DNA of 64,000 bases from positions 1-64,000 of the forward strand of contig NZ_LIFX01000006.1 in NCBI RefSeq assembly GCF_001297775.1, given 5' to 3'. The number at the start of each line of letters is the position of its first letter. Position 1 is the first letter of the stretch. The notes beneath the pieces are model-generated. The model made no database searches. It had not been told where the DNA came from and worked only from the letters and a program-made list of their open reading frames with translations. The translations under genes and the position numbers were made by a program. Shown here piece after piece: positions 36,046-46,231 of this stretch. This DNA comes from Trabulsiella odontotermitis (GTDB lineage: Bacteria; Pseudomonadota; Gammaproteobacteria; Enterobacterales; Enterobacteriaceae).

Positions 36046-38661
36046 TCAGGCCAGCGCCTTGGTTATCTTCTCGAACAGATCGCCGGAGAGATTCTCCAGC
36101 CCTTTCAGCTGTTCCAGCGCGGCACGCATCTTCTCCTGACGTTTCGCATCGTAACGCTTCAGGCGAATCAACGGCTCAATCAGACGTGATGCCACCTGCG
36201 GGTTGCGGCTGTTGAGATCGGTAAGCATCTCCACGAGGAACTGATAGCCGCTGCCATCTTCCGCATGGAACGCCGCCGGGTTGCTGCCTGCAAAGGCGCC
36301 AATCAGCGAACGAATGCGGTTCGGATTGCTGAGGCTGAACGAACGGTGCTTCAGCAGATGCCGTACGGTTTCCAGCACGTTGCTGGCCGGGCTGGTGGCC
36401 TGCAGAATAAACCATTTGTCCATCACCAGACCATCCTGATGCCACTTGTCGTCGTACTCCTGCATCAGCGCATCACGGCACGGCAGTTGCGCGGCAACCG
36501 CTGACGCCAGCGCCGCCAGTGCATCGGTCATGTTATCGGCATGATGATACTGCTCGCGCACCAGCCTGTCGGCCAGCTCCGTTTCGCCAAATGCCAGATA
36601 ACGCAGGCAGGTATTGCGCAGTGAACGCGTACCGATGTCAGCATGTTCCACGCGATAGCCGTCGAGCGCACTGGCGTAGTAAACCGCGAAGAATTCGTCC
36701 GCCAGCTCGTTGGCCAGCGTTCTCGTCAGCGCTTCACGCACAGTCGCGATGGCAATCGGGTCAATGATATCGAACAGCTCGGCGATTTCACTGGCTGACG
36801 GCAGGGTGAGGATTTCCGCCGCCAGCGCCGGATCGATCTTCTCGTCAAGCAGGATCGCGCGGAAAGCGTCAGCAACATGCACCGGTAACGACAGCGGCTG
36901 CCCTTGCTGATGGCGGGCCACATTCAGCTTAATGTAAGTCGCCAGCAGGCTTTGCGCCGCGTCCCAGCGGGAGAAATCATTGCGCGCATGACGCATCAGG
37001 AACGTCAGTTGTTGATCGCTCCATTTATATTCCAGTTTCACCGGCGCGGAGAATTCGCGCAGCAGCGACGGCACCGGCTGGAAATAGACGTTATCAAACA
37101 CGAAAGTCTGTTCCGCCTGGGTGACATTCAATACGTGATGCACCGGATGACCGCCCTTCTGCAGCGGGATCACTTTGCCTTCGTTATCGTACAGTTCGAT
37201 ATCAAACGGAATATGCAGCGGCTGTTTTTCCGGTTGATCCGGCGTGGCAGGCGTGCGCTGTTTGACAGTCAGCGTGTACTGCTCGGTTTCCGGGTTGTAG
37301 TCGTCATGCACGGTCACCACCGGCGTACCGGACTGGCTGTACCAGCGGCGGAAATGGGAGAGATCGACGTTTGACGCGTCTTCCATCGCCTGCACGAAAT
37401 CGTCACAGGTGGCGGCGCTGCCATCATGACGCTCAAAATAGAGCTGCATGCCTTTCTGGAAATTCGTTTCGCCGAGCAGGGTGTGCATCATGCGGATCAC
37501 TTCTGCGCCCTTTTCGTACACCGTCAGGGTATAGAAGTTGTTCATTTCGATGACCATGTCCGGACGAATCGGGTGCGCCATCGGGCTGGCATCTTCGGCG
37601 AACTGCATCCCGCGCATGGTGCGCACGTTGTTGATGCGGTTGACCGCGCGGGAACCGAGATCAGAGCTGAACTCCTGATCGCGGAACACGGTCAGGCCCT
37701 CTTTCAGACTGAGCTGGAACCAGTCGCGACAGGTGACGCGGTTACCGGTCCAGTTATGGAAATATTCGTGACCGATGACGCGTTCGATATCGAGATAGTC
37801 TTTGTCAGTGGCGGTATCGGTGCGGGCCAGCACGTATTTGGAGTTAAAAATGTTCAGCCCTTTGTTTTCCATCGCCCCCATATTGAAGAAGTCGACGGCG
37901 ACAATCATATAGATGTCGAGATCGTATTCGAGGCCGAAACGCTCTTCGTCCCATTTCATGGAGTTTTGCAGAGAGGTCATCGCCCACGACGCGCGGTCGA
38001 GGTTGCCGCGGTCGACGTACAGCTCCAGCGCCACGTCACGCCCGGAGCGGGTGGTGAACGTGTCGCGCAGTACGTCGAAATCTCCGGCGACCAGTGCAAA
38101 CAGATAGCACGGTTTCGGGAATGGATCCTGCCACTGTACCCAGTGACGACCATTCTCCAGATCGCCCTGCGCGATACGGTTACCGTTGGAGAGCAGGAAC
38201 GGATATTTGTGCTTATCGGCGATAACTTTGGTCGTGAACCGCGCCAGTACGTCGGGGCGGTCAAGATACCAGGTAATATGGCGAAAACCTTCCGCTTCAC
38301 ACTGGGTGCAGAGCGCTTCGCCGGACTGATACAGCCCTTCCAGCGCAGTATTGGCGGACGGACTGATTTCATTGACGATGCGCAGCGTAAAGTGTTCCGG
38401 CAAACCGGAAATCACCAGCTGGTTATTCTCTTCTTTATAGTCAGTCCACGGCTGGTCATTCACATGAAGGGAAACCAGCGTTAAATCTTCGCCATCAAGA
38501 CGCAGAGGCACATCAGAAGACGCAGCATGCCGGGATACCTGGCTTTCTGCCGTCACCACGGTTCTGGCGGCATCCAGGTCAAAGGTCAAGTCAATATCGC
38601 TAATCTGGTAATCCGGCGCACGGTAGTCGTGGCGGTATTTGGCTTGGGGCTGTTGTGTCAT
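36046..38661 (-). CDS. pepN: Aminopeptidase N
   Basis: Zinc metallo-aminopeptidase (M1 family) that trims N-terminal residues of peptides in the cytoplasm. 871 residues (E. coli 870). The substrate motif GAMEN is at 262-266 and zinc ligands are in HEYFH (His298, Glu299, His302), with the third ligand in KEGLTVFRDQEF about 18 residues on. The C-terminal helical half matches E. coli. Single gene; divergent from pncB. Confidence 0.97.
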   Translation of the reverse strand: MTQQPQAKYRHDYRAPDYQISDIDLTFDLDAARTVVTAESQVSRHAASSDVPLRLDGEDLTLVSLHVNDQPWTDYKEENNQLVISGLPEHFTLRIVNEISPSANTALEGLYQSGEALCTQCEAEGFRHITWYLDRPDVLARFTTKVIADKHKYPFLLSNGNRIAQGDLENGRHWVQWQDPFPKPCYLFALVAGDFDVLRDTFTTRSGRDVALELYVDRGNLDRASWAMTSLQNSMKWDEERFGLEYDLDIYMIVAVDFFNMGAMENKGLNIFNSKYVLARTDTATDKDYLDIERVIGHEYFHNWTGNRVTCRDWFQLSLKEGLTVFRDQEFSSDLGSRAVNRINNVRTMRGMQFAEDASPMAHPIRPDMVIEMNNFYTLTVYEKGAEVIRMMHTLLGETNFQKGMQLYFERHDGSAATCDDFVQAMEDASNVDLSHFRRWYSQSGTPVVTVHDDYNPETEQYTLTVKQRTPATPDQPEKQPLHIPFDIELYDNEGKVIPLQKGGHPVHHVLNVTQAEQTFVFDNVYFQPVPSLLREFSAPVKLEYKWSDQQLTFLMRHARNDFSRWDAAQSLLATYIKLNVARHQQGQPLSLPVHVADAFRAILLDEKIDPALAAEILTLPSASEIAELFDIIDPIAIATVREALTRTLANELADEFFAVYYASALDGYRVEHADIGTRSLRNTCLRYLAFGETELADRLVREQYHHADNMTDALAALASAVAAQLPCRDALMQEYDDKWHQDGLVMDKWFILQATSPASNVLETVRHLLKHRSFSLSNPNRIRSLIGAFAGSNPAAFHAEDGSGYQFLVEMLTDLNSRNPQVASRLIEPLIRLKRYDAKRQEKMRAALEQLKGLENLSGDLFEKITKALA

Positions 38662-38817
38662 AAAAAACCTTTAGCATCTTTGTAAAGTATCGACTCCAGT
38701 CTATTCCTGTTGTGACAATCTCGCTACGCAGAATGTTCATCTTTTCAGGGCTAAACACGCTAATTGCTACATTCACATAACATTGAGGCACGAAATGCTC
38801 TCGACCAGAGCATCTGC

Positions 38818-38850
38818 TTGTGGTGTGATCCATGTTCAATATATTAAACT
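38818..38850 (+). promoter_or_regulatory. NadR-type operator over a pncB promoter
   Basis: This lies in the 325-base pepN-pncB gap, which holds no gene I can see. TGTTCA - ATATAT - TAAACT (38833-38850) matches the NadR box TGTTTA-N6-TAAACA at 10 of 12 positions. It overlaps -10 TATATT (38840-38845), which lies 16 bases from TTGTGG (38818-38823). A second -10 candidate TATACT with -35 AGGACA is at 38917-38922 and 38894-38899. NadR represses pncB when NAD is high in E. coli. Confidence 0.55.
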
Positions 38851-38986
38851 ATGTCCCCGACATGACCGCCGCAGACGATGCCGCGTTCATTGCAGGACAT
38901 AGCCAGGTTAACAAGCTATACTCCTGCGTTTTTTATCTGTCTGATTTTGATGGAAACGCACCCGTGAGAGGATGCTACTGCGCGCC

Positions 38987-40189
38987 ATGACACAATTTGC
39001 TTCTCCTGTTCTGCACACGCTGCTTGATACAGATGCCTACAAACTGCACATGCAGCAGGCTGTTTTTCACCACTATTATGATGTGCATGTAGCGGCTGAA
39101 TTCCGCTGCCGTGGTGACGACCTGCTGGGCATTTATGCCGATGCGATTCGTGAGCAGGTTGACGCAATGCGTACGCTTAAGTTGCAGGACGACGAATATC
39201 GCTGGCTCTCCGGTCTGCCTTTCTTTAAACAGGATTATCTGGACTGGCTGCGTGACTTCCGTTACGACCCGCGGCAGGTGACGGTCAGCAATGACAACGG
39301 CAAGCTGAATATCCGTCTGTCCGGCCCGTGGCGTGAAGTGATCATGTGGGAAGTGCCGCTGCTGGCGGTGATAAGCGAGCTGGTGCACCGTTATCGCTCT
39401 GCGGAAATGGGCGTCTCTCAGGCGCTGGAAACGCTTGAGTCTAAACTTGTCGATTTTGCGCACATGACCGCGGACCTTGATATGTCCGCGTTCCGTCTGA
39501 TGGATTTCGGCACCCGTCGTCGCTTCTCCCGCGACGTTCAGCAGGCGATCGTTCAGCGGTTGCAACAGGAGCCGTGGTTTATCGGCACCAGTAACTATGA
39601 CCTTGCCCGCCGCCTTTCTCTTACGCCGATGGGAACCCAGGCGCACGAATGGTTCCAGGCACATCAGCAAATCAGCCCTGACCTGGCCACCAGCCAGCGT
39701 GCAGCGCTCGCCGCCTGGCTCGATGAATACCCGAATCAACTGGGGATCGCCCTCACCGACTGCATCACCATGGATGCCTTCCTGCGCGATTTCGGGCCGG
39801 AATTCGCTACCCGTTACCAGGGGCTGCGTCACGATTCCGGCGACCCGGTGGAATGGGGAGAAAAAGCCATCGCCCATTACCAGAAACTCGGCATCGATCC
39901 GCTCAGCAAGGTGCTGGTGTTCTCTGACAATCTCGATTTAGCCAAAGCCGTCGATTTGTACCGCCACTTCTCCTCGCGGGTGAATCTGAGCTTCGGTATC
40001 GGTACGCGGTTGACCTGCGATATTCCTCAGGTGAAACCGCTGAATATCGTCATTAAACTGGTGGAATGTAACGGCAAGCCGGTGGCGAAACTCTCCGACA
40101 GTCCGGGGAAAACCATCTGCCACGATAAGGCGTTTGTCCGCGCGCTGCGTGAAGCCTTCGACCTGCCGCAGGTGAAGAAAGCCAGTTAA
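38987..40189 (+). CDS. pncB: Nicotinate phosphoribosyltransferase
   Basis: Makes nicotinate mononucleotide from nicotinate and PRPP with ATP hydrolysis, in NAD salvage. From ATG 38987 ([19 protein letters not shown]) it has 400 residues as in E. coli; an upstream ATG (38972) is in frame. Conserved stretches are [40 protein letters not shown] and RHDSGDP, of which the first and last form the active site. Followed by a strong hairpin. Confidence 0.96.
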   Translation: MTQFASPVLHTLLDTDAYKLHMQQAVFHHYYDVHVAAEFRCRGDDLLGIYADAIREQVDAMRTLKLQDDEYRWLSGLPFFKQDYLDWLRDFRYDPRQVTVSNDNGKLNIRLSGPWREVIMWEVPLLAVISELVHRYRSAEMGVSQALETLESKLVDFAHMTADLDMSAFRLMDFGTRRRFSRDVQQAIVQRLQQEPWFIGTSNYDLARRLSLTPMGTQAHEWFQAHQQISPDLATSQRAALAAWLDEYPNQLGIALTDCITMDAFLRDFGPEFATRYQGLRHDSGDPVEWGEKAIAHYQKLGIDPLSKVLVFSDNLDLAKAVDLYRHFSSRVNLSFGIGTRLTCDIPQVKPLNIVIKLVECNGKPVAKLSDSPGKTICHDKAFVRALREAFDLPQVKKAS

Positions 40190-40196
40190 AGGCAAA

Positions 40197-40218
40197 AAGG
40201 GAGCCCGCAGGCTCCCTT
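40197..40218 (+). terminator. pncB terminator
   Basis: AAGGGAGCC - CGCA - GGCTCCCTT followed by CTTCTTT. Strong GC stem, T-rich tail. Confidence 0.88.
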
Positions 40219-40354
40219 CTTCTTTATTTATTTATCATTTTCTCTCTGTTGAACTGCGAAATCTACTTGTCTGATAGCGGATGACAGGTAACATAGATAA
40301 CTCCCTTTTCGGGGAGAAATGACATTTTTATTGGACTACTACAGAGAGATTATT

Positions 40355-41755
40355 ATGAGCGTTGTGCCTGTTGCCGACGTACTCCAGGGCCGCGTAGCCG
40401 TTGACAGCGAAGTCACCGTGCGCGGATGGGTGCGTACCCGCCGAGATTCAAAAGCTGGTTTCTCCTTCGTTGCCGTCTATGACGGTTCCTGCTTTGATCC
40501 TGTACAGGCCGTCGTCAATAATTCTCTGCCCAATTACAATCAGGAAGTGCTGCGTCTGACGACCGGTTGCTCGGTGATCGTCACCGGCAAAGTGGTGGCG
40601 TCTCAGGGCCAGGGCCAGAGTTTTGAAATTCAGGCAAGCCAGATTGAGGTCACAGGCTGGGTTGACGAGCCGGATACCTACCCGATGGCGGCGAAGCGCC
40701 ATAGCATCGAGTATCTGCGTGAAGTCGCGCACCTGCGCCCGCGCACTAACCTGATTGGCGCTGTTGCACGCGTACGCCATACGCTGGCGCAGGCGCTGCA
40801 TCGCTTCTTTGATGAGCAGGGTTTCTTCTGGGTGTCTACGCCGCTTATCACTGCTTCTGATACCGAAGGCGCCGGTGAAATGTTCCGCGTGTCCACGCTG
40901 GATCTGGAAAACCTGCCGCGCGACGCTCAGGGCAAAGTGGATTACGACAAAGACTTCTTTGGCAAAGAATCCTTCCTGACCGTTTCCGGCCAGTTGAACG
41001 GCGAAACCTACGCCTGCGCGCTGTCAAAGGTGTATACCTTCGGCCCGACCTTCCGTGCTGAAAATTCCAACACCAGCCGCCACCTGGCGGAATTCTGGAT
41101 GCTGGAGCCGGAAGTGGCGTTTGCTGATCTGGAAGACAACGCCCGCCTCGCAGAAGCCATGCTGAAATACGTCTTCAAAGCAGTGCTGGAAGAGCGTATG
41201 GACGACATGCAGTTCTTCGCTGAGCGCGTGGATAAAGACGCCATCGAACGTCTGGAACGTTTTATCAGTGCTGACTTTGCTCAGGTGGATTACACCGATG
41301 CAGTCACCATTCTGGAAAACTGCGGCCAGTCGTTCGAAAACCCGGTTTACTGGGGTGTGGATCTGTCGTCTGAGCATGAACGCTATCTTGCTGAGCAGCA
41401 CTTTAAAGCGCCGGTGGTGGTGAAAAACTACCCGAAAGAGATCAAAGCGTTCTATATGCGTCTGAACGAGGACAACAAAACCGTTGCCGCGATGGACGTG
41501 CTGGCACCGGGCATCGGTGAAATCATCGGTGGCTCACAGCGTGAAGAACGTCTTGATGTGCTGGATGCGCGTATGGCCGAGATGGGGCTCAATAAAGAAG
41601 ACTACTGGTGGTATCGCGATCTGCGTCGTTACGGCACCGTTCCGCATTCCGGTTTCGGTCTGGGCTTTGAGCGTCTCATTGCCTATGTCACTGGTGTGCA
41701 GAACGTCCGTGACGTTATTCCGTTCCCACGCACGCCGCGTAACGCGAGCTTCTGA
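40355..41755 (+). CDS. asnS: Asparaginyl-tRNA synthetase
   Basis: Class IIb enzyme charging tRNA-Asn. The start at ATG 40355 ([26 protein letters not shown]) gives 466 residues, as in E. coli; an in-frame ATG at 40319 is 12 codons earlier and lacks the conserved start. N-terminal OB-fold anticodon-binding domain (about 1-105), then the catalytic domain with class II motifs: [21 protein letters not shown] (motif 1 region), [23 protein letters not shown] (motif 2) and [15 protein letters not shown] (motif 3). Confidence 0.97.
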   Translation: MSVVPVADVLQGRVAVDSEVTVRGWVRTRRDSKAGFSFVAVYDGSCFDPVQAVVNNSLPNYNQEVLRLTTGCSVIVTGKVVASQGQGQSFEIQASQIEVTGWVDEPDTYPMAAKRHSIEYLREVAHLRPRTNLIGAVARVRHTLAQALHRFFDEQGFFWVSTPLITASDTEGAGEMFRVSTLDLENLPRDAQGKVDYDKDFFGKESFLTVSGQLNGETYACALSKVYTFGPTFRAENSNTSRHLAEFWMLEPEVAFADLEDNARLAEAMLKYVFKAVLEERMDDMQFFAERVDKDAIERLERFISADFAQVDYTDAVTILENCGQSFENPVYWGVDLSSEHERYLAEQHFKAPVVVKNYPKEIKAFYMRLNEDNKTVAAMDVLAPGIGEIIGGSQREERLDVLDARMAEMGLNKEDYWWYRDLRRYGTVPHSGFGLGFERLIAYVTGVQNVRDVIPFPRTPRNASF

Positions 41756-41768
41756 GTTCATCAAACCG

Positions 41769-41794
41769 AAAGCCAGCTGCAAAGCTGGCTTTTT
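41769..41794 (+). terminator. asnS terminator
   Basis: AAAGCCAGCT - GCAA - AGCTGGCTTT then TTTT. 10-bp stem with a T-run. Confidence 0.92.
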
Positions 41795-41964
41795 TGTCCC
41801 TCTGTCCCACTCCTTTTCTCTTCTCAACGCCACCTGTTAAGTCGCGTAACATCTACGAACAAAAAATAACCATTTTTTGACTTGCCGATCAGACTATACG
41901 CATCCCATAGCACAAATTTTAACCAAACCCAAAGCGGTATAGATGGCTGTTTGCCGGAAAAAGA

Positions 41965-42015
41965 AAAATCAGGAATCGTATCTTTTTCGCACTATTAAAT
42001 GCGATTCCTGATTTT
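41965..42015. repeat. Perfect 14-bp inverted repeat between asnS and ompF
   Basis: AAAATCAGGAATCG (41965-41978) and CGATTCCTGATTTT (42002-42015) are exact reverse complements, separated by 23 bases; a wobble and two further pairs extend the stem inward. It sits in the 566-base gap (41756-42321) that holds no protein gene I can see. A T/A-rich stretch follows on the plus strand, so an intrinsic-terminator-like RNA is possible. I do not recognise it. Confidence 0.6.
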
Positions 42016-42073
42016 AATATAAGTTTTTCAGATAGATAGATAAGGAGTCGGAGAACTTTACAACTCACTTCCC

Positions 42074-42101
42074 GGAACTTTGAGGTGGTTCACAAAGTTC
42101 C
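42074..42101. repeat. Second inverted repeat upstream of ompF
   Basis: GGAACTTTG (42074-42082) and CAAAGTTCC (42093-42101) are a perfect 9-bp repeat with a 10-base loop. A further GAACTTT (about 42056) precedes it as a direct repeat. It lies just upstream of the presumed OmpR region, and may be an operator or a hairpin. Confidence 0.5.
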
Positions 42102-42107
42102 CTCATT

Positions 42108-42201
42108 TACACAAATTCTTACACATTATTTCTTTTTGTAACTTATTTAGGAGATTTGTAGCACTTTCAGGCTAGCGAAACGTTGTCATGAATGGAAATA
42201 T
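42108..42201 (+). promoter_or_regulatory. ompF promoter and OmpR-binding region
   Basis: The A+T-rich block at 42108-42165 with repeated TTACA and GTAAC elements (TTTACACA, TTACACAT, TTGTAACTT) corresponds to the OmpR boxes of E. coli ompF. TAGCGA (42173-42178), 17 bases and AAATAT (42196-42201) match the -35 and -10 of E. coli ompF by position and surrounding sequence. The 5' leader near the start (AATGAGGGTAATAAATAATG) is the region paired by micF RNA in E. coli. Confidence 0.7.
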
Positions 42202-42321
42202 TCGTCCTAGATACACAAAGACACCAAACTCTCATCAATAGTTCCGTAAATTTTCATTGACGGAATTTATTGGCGGCAGTGGCGAGTGTTGATAAAAAAA
42301 ACCTAATGAGGGTAATAAATA

Positions 42322-43416
42322 ATGATGAAGCGCAATATCCTGGCAGTGGTTATCCCTGCCTTGTTAGTAGCTGGTGCGTCCAACGCAGCAGAAATCTATA
42401 ACAAAAATGCCAACAAGCTGGATCTGTACGGCAAAGTAGTAGGTGAGCACGGCTTTGTTACCTCTGGTGACAACACCACTAACGGTGACCAGTCTTACGC
42501 TCAGATCGGTGTTAAAGGCGAAACCCAGATCAACGATCAACTGACCGGTTACGGCCAGTTCGAATATCGTATGCTGGCTGACGAAGCCGAAGGTTCCCAG
42601 GTTAACAAAACTCGTCTGGCTTTCGCTGGTCTGAAAATTGCTGACTTCGGTTCTATCGACTACGGCCGTAACTACGGCATCGTGTACGACGTAGAAGCGC
42701 TCACCGACGTAGCGCCGTCCTTCTCTGGCGAAACCTGGGCGGGCAGCACTGACAACTACATGAACAACCGTTCTACTGGCCTGCTGACCTATCGTAACAG
42801 CGATTTCTTCGGTCTGGTTGATGGTCTGAACTTCGGTATTCAGTATCAGGGCAAAAACGACCGTGAGAACCTGAAACAGTCAAACGGTGACGGCGTAGGT
42901 TACTCTCTGGGCTATGACTTCGGCGAAGGCTTCGGCGTGATTGCTGCTTACAGCAATGCTAACCGTACCACTGCTGAAAATGGCGGTCAGAAAGCTGACG
43001 GTCGTGGCGACAAAGCTGAAGCATGGGCGTTCGGTACTAAATACGACGCGAACAACATCTACCTGGCAGCGATCTACTCTGAAACCCGTAACCAGACTGC
43101 TACTGGCGCAGACGCTTACGATATCGCTAACAAAACCCAGAACTTTGAAGTTGTAGCTCAGTATCAGTTCGACTTCGGTCTGCGTCCGTCCGTATCTTAC
43201 GTACAGACTAAAGGTAAAGACCTGGTTGCTGATGACGGTTCTTACTACGACCGCGACCTGGCTAAATACATCACCGTGGGTTCTTACTACTACTTCAACA
43301 AGAACTTCAACGTGTATGCTGACTACCGTATCAACCTGCTGGACGAAGACGATGCTCCGACAGCGCTGGTTGGTGTAGACGACCAGGTTGTCCTGGGTGT
43401 TGCATACCAGTTCTAA
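42322..43416 (+). CDS. ompF: Outer-membrane porin OmpF (OmpK35-like)
   Basis: Trimeric 16-stranded porin allowing passive entry of small solutes and many beta-lactams. 364 residues (E. coli 362), signal peptide [22 protein letters not shown], mature start [17 protein letters not shown]-terminal Phe. Barrel strands such as [24 protein letters not shown] and [23 protein letters not shown] are conserved, while the surface loops differ strongly from E. coli. In loop 3, the classical PEFGGD constriction motif is replaced by PSFSGET. Locus asnS-ompF-aspC identifies it as OmpF; sequence is closer to the Klebsiella OmpK35 type than to E. coli OmpF in several strands. Confidence 0.93.
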   Translation: MMKRNILAVVIPALLVAGASNAAEIYNKNANKLDLYGKVVGEHGFVTSGDNTTNGDQSYAQIGVKGETQINDQLTGYGQFEYRMLADEAEGSQVNKTRLAFAGLKIADFGSIDYGRNYGIVYDVEALTDVAPSFSGETWAGSTDNYMNNRSTGLLTYRNSDFFGLVDGLNFGIQYQGKNDRENLKQSNGDGVGYSLGYDFGEGFGVIAAYSNANRTTAENGGQKADGRGDKAEAWAFGTKYDANNIYLAAIYSETRNQTATGADAYDIANKTQNFEVVAQYQFDFGLRPSVSYVQTKGKDLVADDGSYYDRDLAKYITVGSYYYFNKNFNVYADYRINLLDEDDAPTALVGVDDQVVLGVAYQF

Positions 43417-43442
43417 TCAGTACGCCACTTTGTTATATGCTT

Positions 43443-43470
43443 AAAAAACAGGGCTTCGGCCCTGTTTTTT
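43443..43470 (+). terminator. ompF terminator
   Basis: AAAAAACAGGGC - TTCG - GCCCTGTTTTTT: a UUCG tetraloop hairpin with a T-run. Confidence 0.95.
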
Positions 43471-43600
43471 TGTGTCCGGCAGTAAAAAATGGCGAGTTTT
43501 GCGAAGTCGCTCGCTTTTCGTCGCAAACGGTTGGCAATTTAGAAATCTCCCGTTAACCTGATATCGGAATTCCCTTCTGTAACCACAATGGAACCTCGTC

Positions 43601-44791
43601 ATGTTTGAGAACATTACCGCTGCGCCTGCCGACCCTATTCTGGGGCTGGCCGATTTGTTTCGTGCCGATGACCGCCCGACCAAAATTAACCTTGGGATCG
43701 GTGTGTATAAAGATGAAACAGGAAAAACCCCGGTTCTTACCAGCGTAAAAAAAGCAGAACAGTATCTGCTGGAAAATGAAACCACCAAAAACTACCTCGG
43801 CATCGACGGTATTCCGGAATTCGGGCGCTGCACCCAGGAACTGCTGTTCGGCAAAGGCAGCGCGCTGATTAGCGACAAACGTGCGCGCACAGCGCAGACG
43901 CCGGGCGGTACCGGTGCGCTGCGTATTGCGGCAGATTTCATTGCGAAAAACACCAGCGCCAGACGCGTGTGGGTGAGCAATCCGAGCTGGCCAAACCATA
44001 AAGGCGTGTTTAATGCCGCCGGTCTGGAAGTGCGTGAATACGCTTACTACGATGCGGCAAACCATGCGCTTGATTTCGACGGCCTGCTTTCCAGTCTGAG
44101 CGAAGCCCAGGCGGGTGACATTGTGCTGTTCCACGGCTGCTGCCATAACCCAACCGGTATCGATCCGACGCTGGCGCAGTGGCAACAGCTGGCAACCCTG
44201 TCTGTAGAGAAAGGCTGGCTGCCGCTGTTCGACTTTGCCTATCAGGGCTTTGCCCGTGGCCTGGAAGAAGACGCCGAAGGCCTGCGCGCGTTCGCTGCGC
44301 TGCACAAAGAGCTGATTGTGGCCAGCTCCTTCTCGAAAAACTTTGGCCTGTATAATGAGCGTGTGGGTGCCTGTACGATTGTCGCCGCCGACAGCGAATC
44401 CGTTGATCGCGCCTTCAGCCAGATGAAATCCGTGATTCGTGCCAACTATTCCAACCCACCGGCTCACGGGGCTTCGGTGGTCGCGACCATTCTCAGCAAC
44501 GACGCCCTGCGCGCCATCTGGGAACAGGAACTGACAGACATGCGCCAGCGCATTCAGCGCATGCGTCTGCTGTTCGTGAATACGCTGCAGGAAAAAGGCG
44601 CTGACCGTGACTTCAGTTTTATCACTAAGCAGAACGGCATGTTCTCTTTCAGCGGCCTGACCAAAGAGCAGGTGCTGCGTCTGCGTGAAGAGTTTGGCGT
44701 GTATGCGGTTGCGTCCGGGCGTGTTAACGTCGCCGGGATGACGCCGGATAACATGGCGCCGCTGTGTGAAGCGATTGTCGCGGTGCTGTAA
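43601..44791 (+). CDS. aspC: Aspartate aminotransferase
   Basis: PLP-dependent transaminase interconverting aspartate/2-oxoglutarate and oxaloacetate/glutamate, also using aromatic amino acids. 396 residues, as in E. coli. The PLP-binding lysine is Lys246 in [16 protein letters not shown]; other conserved motifs are [11 protein letters not shown] and [10 protein letters not shown]. Start [16 protein letters not shown]. Single gene with its own terminator. Confidence 0.97.
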   Translation: MFENITAAPADPILGLADLFRADDRPTKINLGIGVYKDETGKTPVLTSVKKAEQYLLENETTKNYLGIDGIPEFGRCTQELLFGKGSALISDKRARTAQTPGGTGALRIAADFIAKNTSARRVWVSNPSWPNHKGVFNAAGLEVREYAYYDAANHALDFDGLLSSLSEAQAGDIVLFHGCCHNPTGIDPTLAQWQQLATLSVEKGWLPLFDFAYQGFARGLEEDAEGLRAFAALHKELIVASSFSKNFGLYNERVGACTIVAADSESVDRAFSQMKSVIRANYSNPPAHGASVVATILSNDALRAIWEQELTDMRQRIQRMRLLFVNTLQEKGADRDFSFITKQNGMFSFSGLTKEQVLRLREEFGVYAVASGRVNVAGMTPDNMAPLCEAIVAVL

Positions 44792-44804
44792 GCGCACCAT
44801 GATG

Positions 44805-44830
44805 AAAAAGGCCGCTTTTGCGGCCTTTTT
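44805..44830. terminator. Bidirectional terminator between aspC and ycbL
   Basis: AAAAAGGCCGC - TTTT - GCGGCCTTTTT; GC-rich stem with T-runs on both strands, between two convergent genes. Confidence 0.93.
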
Positions 44831-44835
44831 GCTTT

Positions 44836-45483
44836 TTACCAGACAGGCATTTCATCCTGCAGGAACGGGTTGTGCAGGCGTTCCTCGCCAAGCGTCGACA
44901 GCGGGCCATGCCCGGGAATAAACGTCACATCATCGCCCAGCGGCAATAATTTGCGTTTGATCGCGTCGATAAGCTGGCCGTGATCGCCACGCGGGAAATC
45001 ACTGCGACCAACACCGCCTTTGAAAAGCACATCGCCGGAAATTAACAGACGAGAAGCGTCATCGAAGAAGACAATATGCCCTGGCGTATGACCAGGACAA
45101 TGCAGCACCTGCAGCGAGACGTTGCCAACGCTGACCGTGTCCCCCTCGTTCAACCAGCGATCAGGGGTTAACGCCGGGCAGTCGCCCAGCCCGAACATTT
45201 TGCTCTGGGCAGGTAAGCCCTGAAGCCAGAACTCATCTTCTTTTTCCGGACCGATCACCGGGATGCCGTAATGCTGAGCCAGTTCTCCCGCAGCGCCAAC
45301 GTGATCGAGATGCCCGTGCGTCAGCAGAATTTGCATCAGCGTCACCCCTGCCGCAGCCACTTCCTGTTTGATTCGTTCTGCATCGCCACCGGGATCAACC
45401 AGCGCGGCCAGTTTCGTTTGTTCACACCAGATCAATGAACAGTTCTGGGAGAACGCCGTAACCGGAATAATTCGATAGTTCAT
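44836..45483 (-). CDS. gloC: Type II glyoxalase-family metallohydrolase GloC (YcbL)
   Basis: Hydrolyses S-lactoylglutathione (glyoxalase II activity) using a binuclear metal site. 215 residues, as in E. coli. The metallo-beta-lactamase metal motif THGHLDH has His56, His58, Asp60 and His61; further ligands are in [18 protein letters not shown] and IPGHGP. Follows ycbK on the same strand with 15 bases between. Confidence 0.94.
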   Translation of the reverse strand: MNYRIIPVTAFSQNCSLIWCEQTKLAALVDPGGDAERIKQEVAAAGVTLMQILLTHGHLDHVGAAGELAQHYGIPVIGPEKEDEFWLQGLPAQSKMFGLGDCPALTPDRWLNEGDTVSVGNVSLQVLHCPGHTPGHIVFFDDASRLLISGDVLFKGGVGRSDFPRGDHGQLIDAIKRKLLPLGDDVTFIPGHGPLSTLGEERLHNPFLQDEMPVW

Positions 45484-45498
45484 GATGCTCCTGCTTTA

Positions 45499-46050
45499 TT
45501 ACCAGTGCCGAACCGGACCGGTATCAATATGCACAAAATTGCTTCGTGGGTAATATCCTACACCACCTGCGCGCAGAGATAACGCCGCTTTGCGAATATT
45601 GCTTAAAGAGGTGCCTTCAATATGGAAATCCATGGCCTGGCCTTTGGTGTGATAGCTCTGTTTCGCTACACCACGGCTGTGGGCACGCATTTCGTTGTTG
45701 GTATCCAGTGAACGGTAACCCGAAATCAGCTGAACAGGTTTACGGGTACCCAGCAGGCCCTGGAGACGGTAGAGTTGATCAAAGAGAGCAGGATCGATGG
45801 ATCTCATTTTGTTCGCGCGATAGTCACGGAAAAAATGATTAAGTTTTGCTAATTCTTCCTGAATATAGCCTCTGCCATCGAAAAACTCCGCTTTGATAGA
45901 CTCGCCGGTATTCAGGTTACTCAGCGTCAAAATTCGCGGTCTGGGTGTCGAGAGGGTCGCAAATGCGGGTGTGGGTAAGATGGCCGCCGCGCCTAAGGCA
46001 ACGCCACCTAACGCCAGCAATTTGCGGCGATTAGCGTCAAATTTGTCCAT
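45499..46050 (-). CDS. mepK: Murein endopeptidase MepK (YcbK)
   Basis: Periplasmic M15-type peptidase reported to cleave 3-3 (and some 4-3) crosslinks in peptidoglycan. 183 residues (E. coli 182). It has a twin-arginine signal peptide (MDKFDANRRKLLALGGVALGA), so export by Tat is expected. The Peptidase_M15_3 motifs are SGYRSLDTNNEMRA, SYHTKGQAMDFHIEG and GVGYYPRSNFVHIDTG, with zinc ligands His and Asp. It is downstream of ldtD, which makes 3-3 crosslinks, a functional pairing. Confidence 0.93.
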   Translation of the reverse strand: MDKFDANRRKLLALGGVALGAAAILPTPAFATLSTPRPRILTLSNLNTGESIKAEFFDGRGYIQEELAKLNHFFRDYRANKMRSIDPALFDQLYRLQGLLGTRKPVQLISGYRSLDTNNEMRAHSRGVAKQSYHTKGQAMDFHIEGTSLSNIRKAALSLRAGGVGYYPRSNFVHIDTGPVRHW

Positions 46051-46231
46051 GATAATCAGGTCTACAGGTAAAGTGATCGTTATTTATGCACTTCTGGCGC
46101 ACGTAGGGGAACCTTACCTGGCAATACCACTGCCGTCAAGGCACCCTATCCCAGGAAAAACGGCCCTTTTTTAACTTCCTGGCCCGCTTTCCCTGTTTTA
46201 TACGACACCGAAATAGCCTGAACTACTTCAT

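Noticed and set aside
43553-44800. Open frame of 415 codons antisense to aspC
   Set aside because: Mirror of aspC; starts inside the aspC terminator region and lacks any known family.
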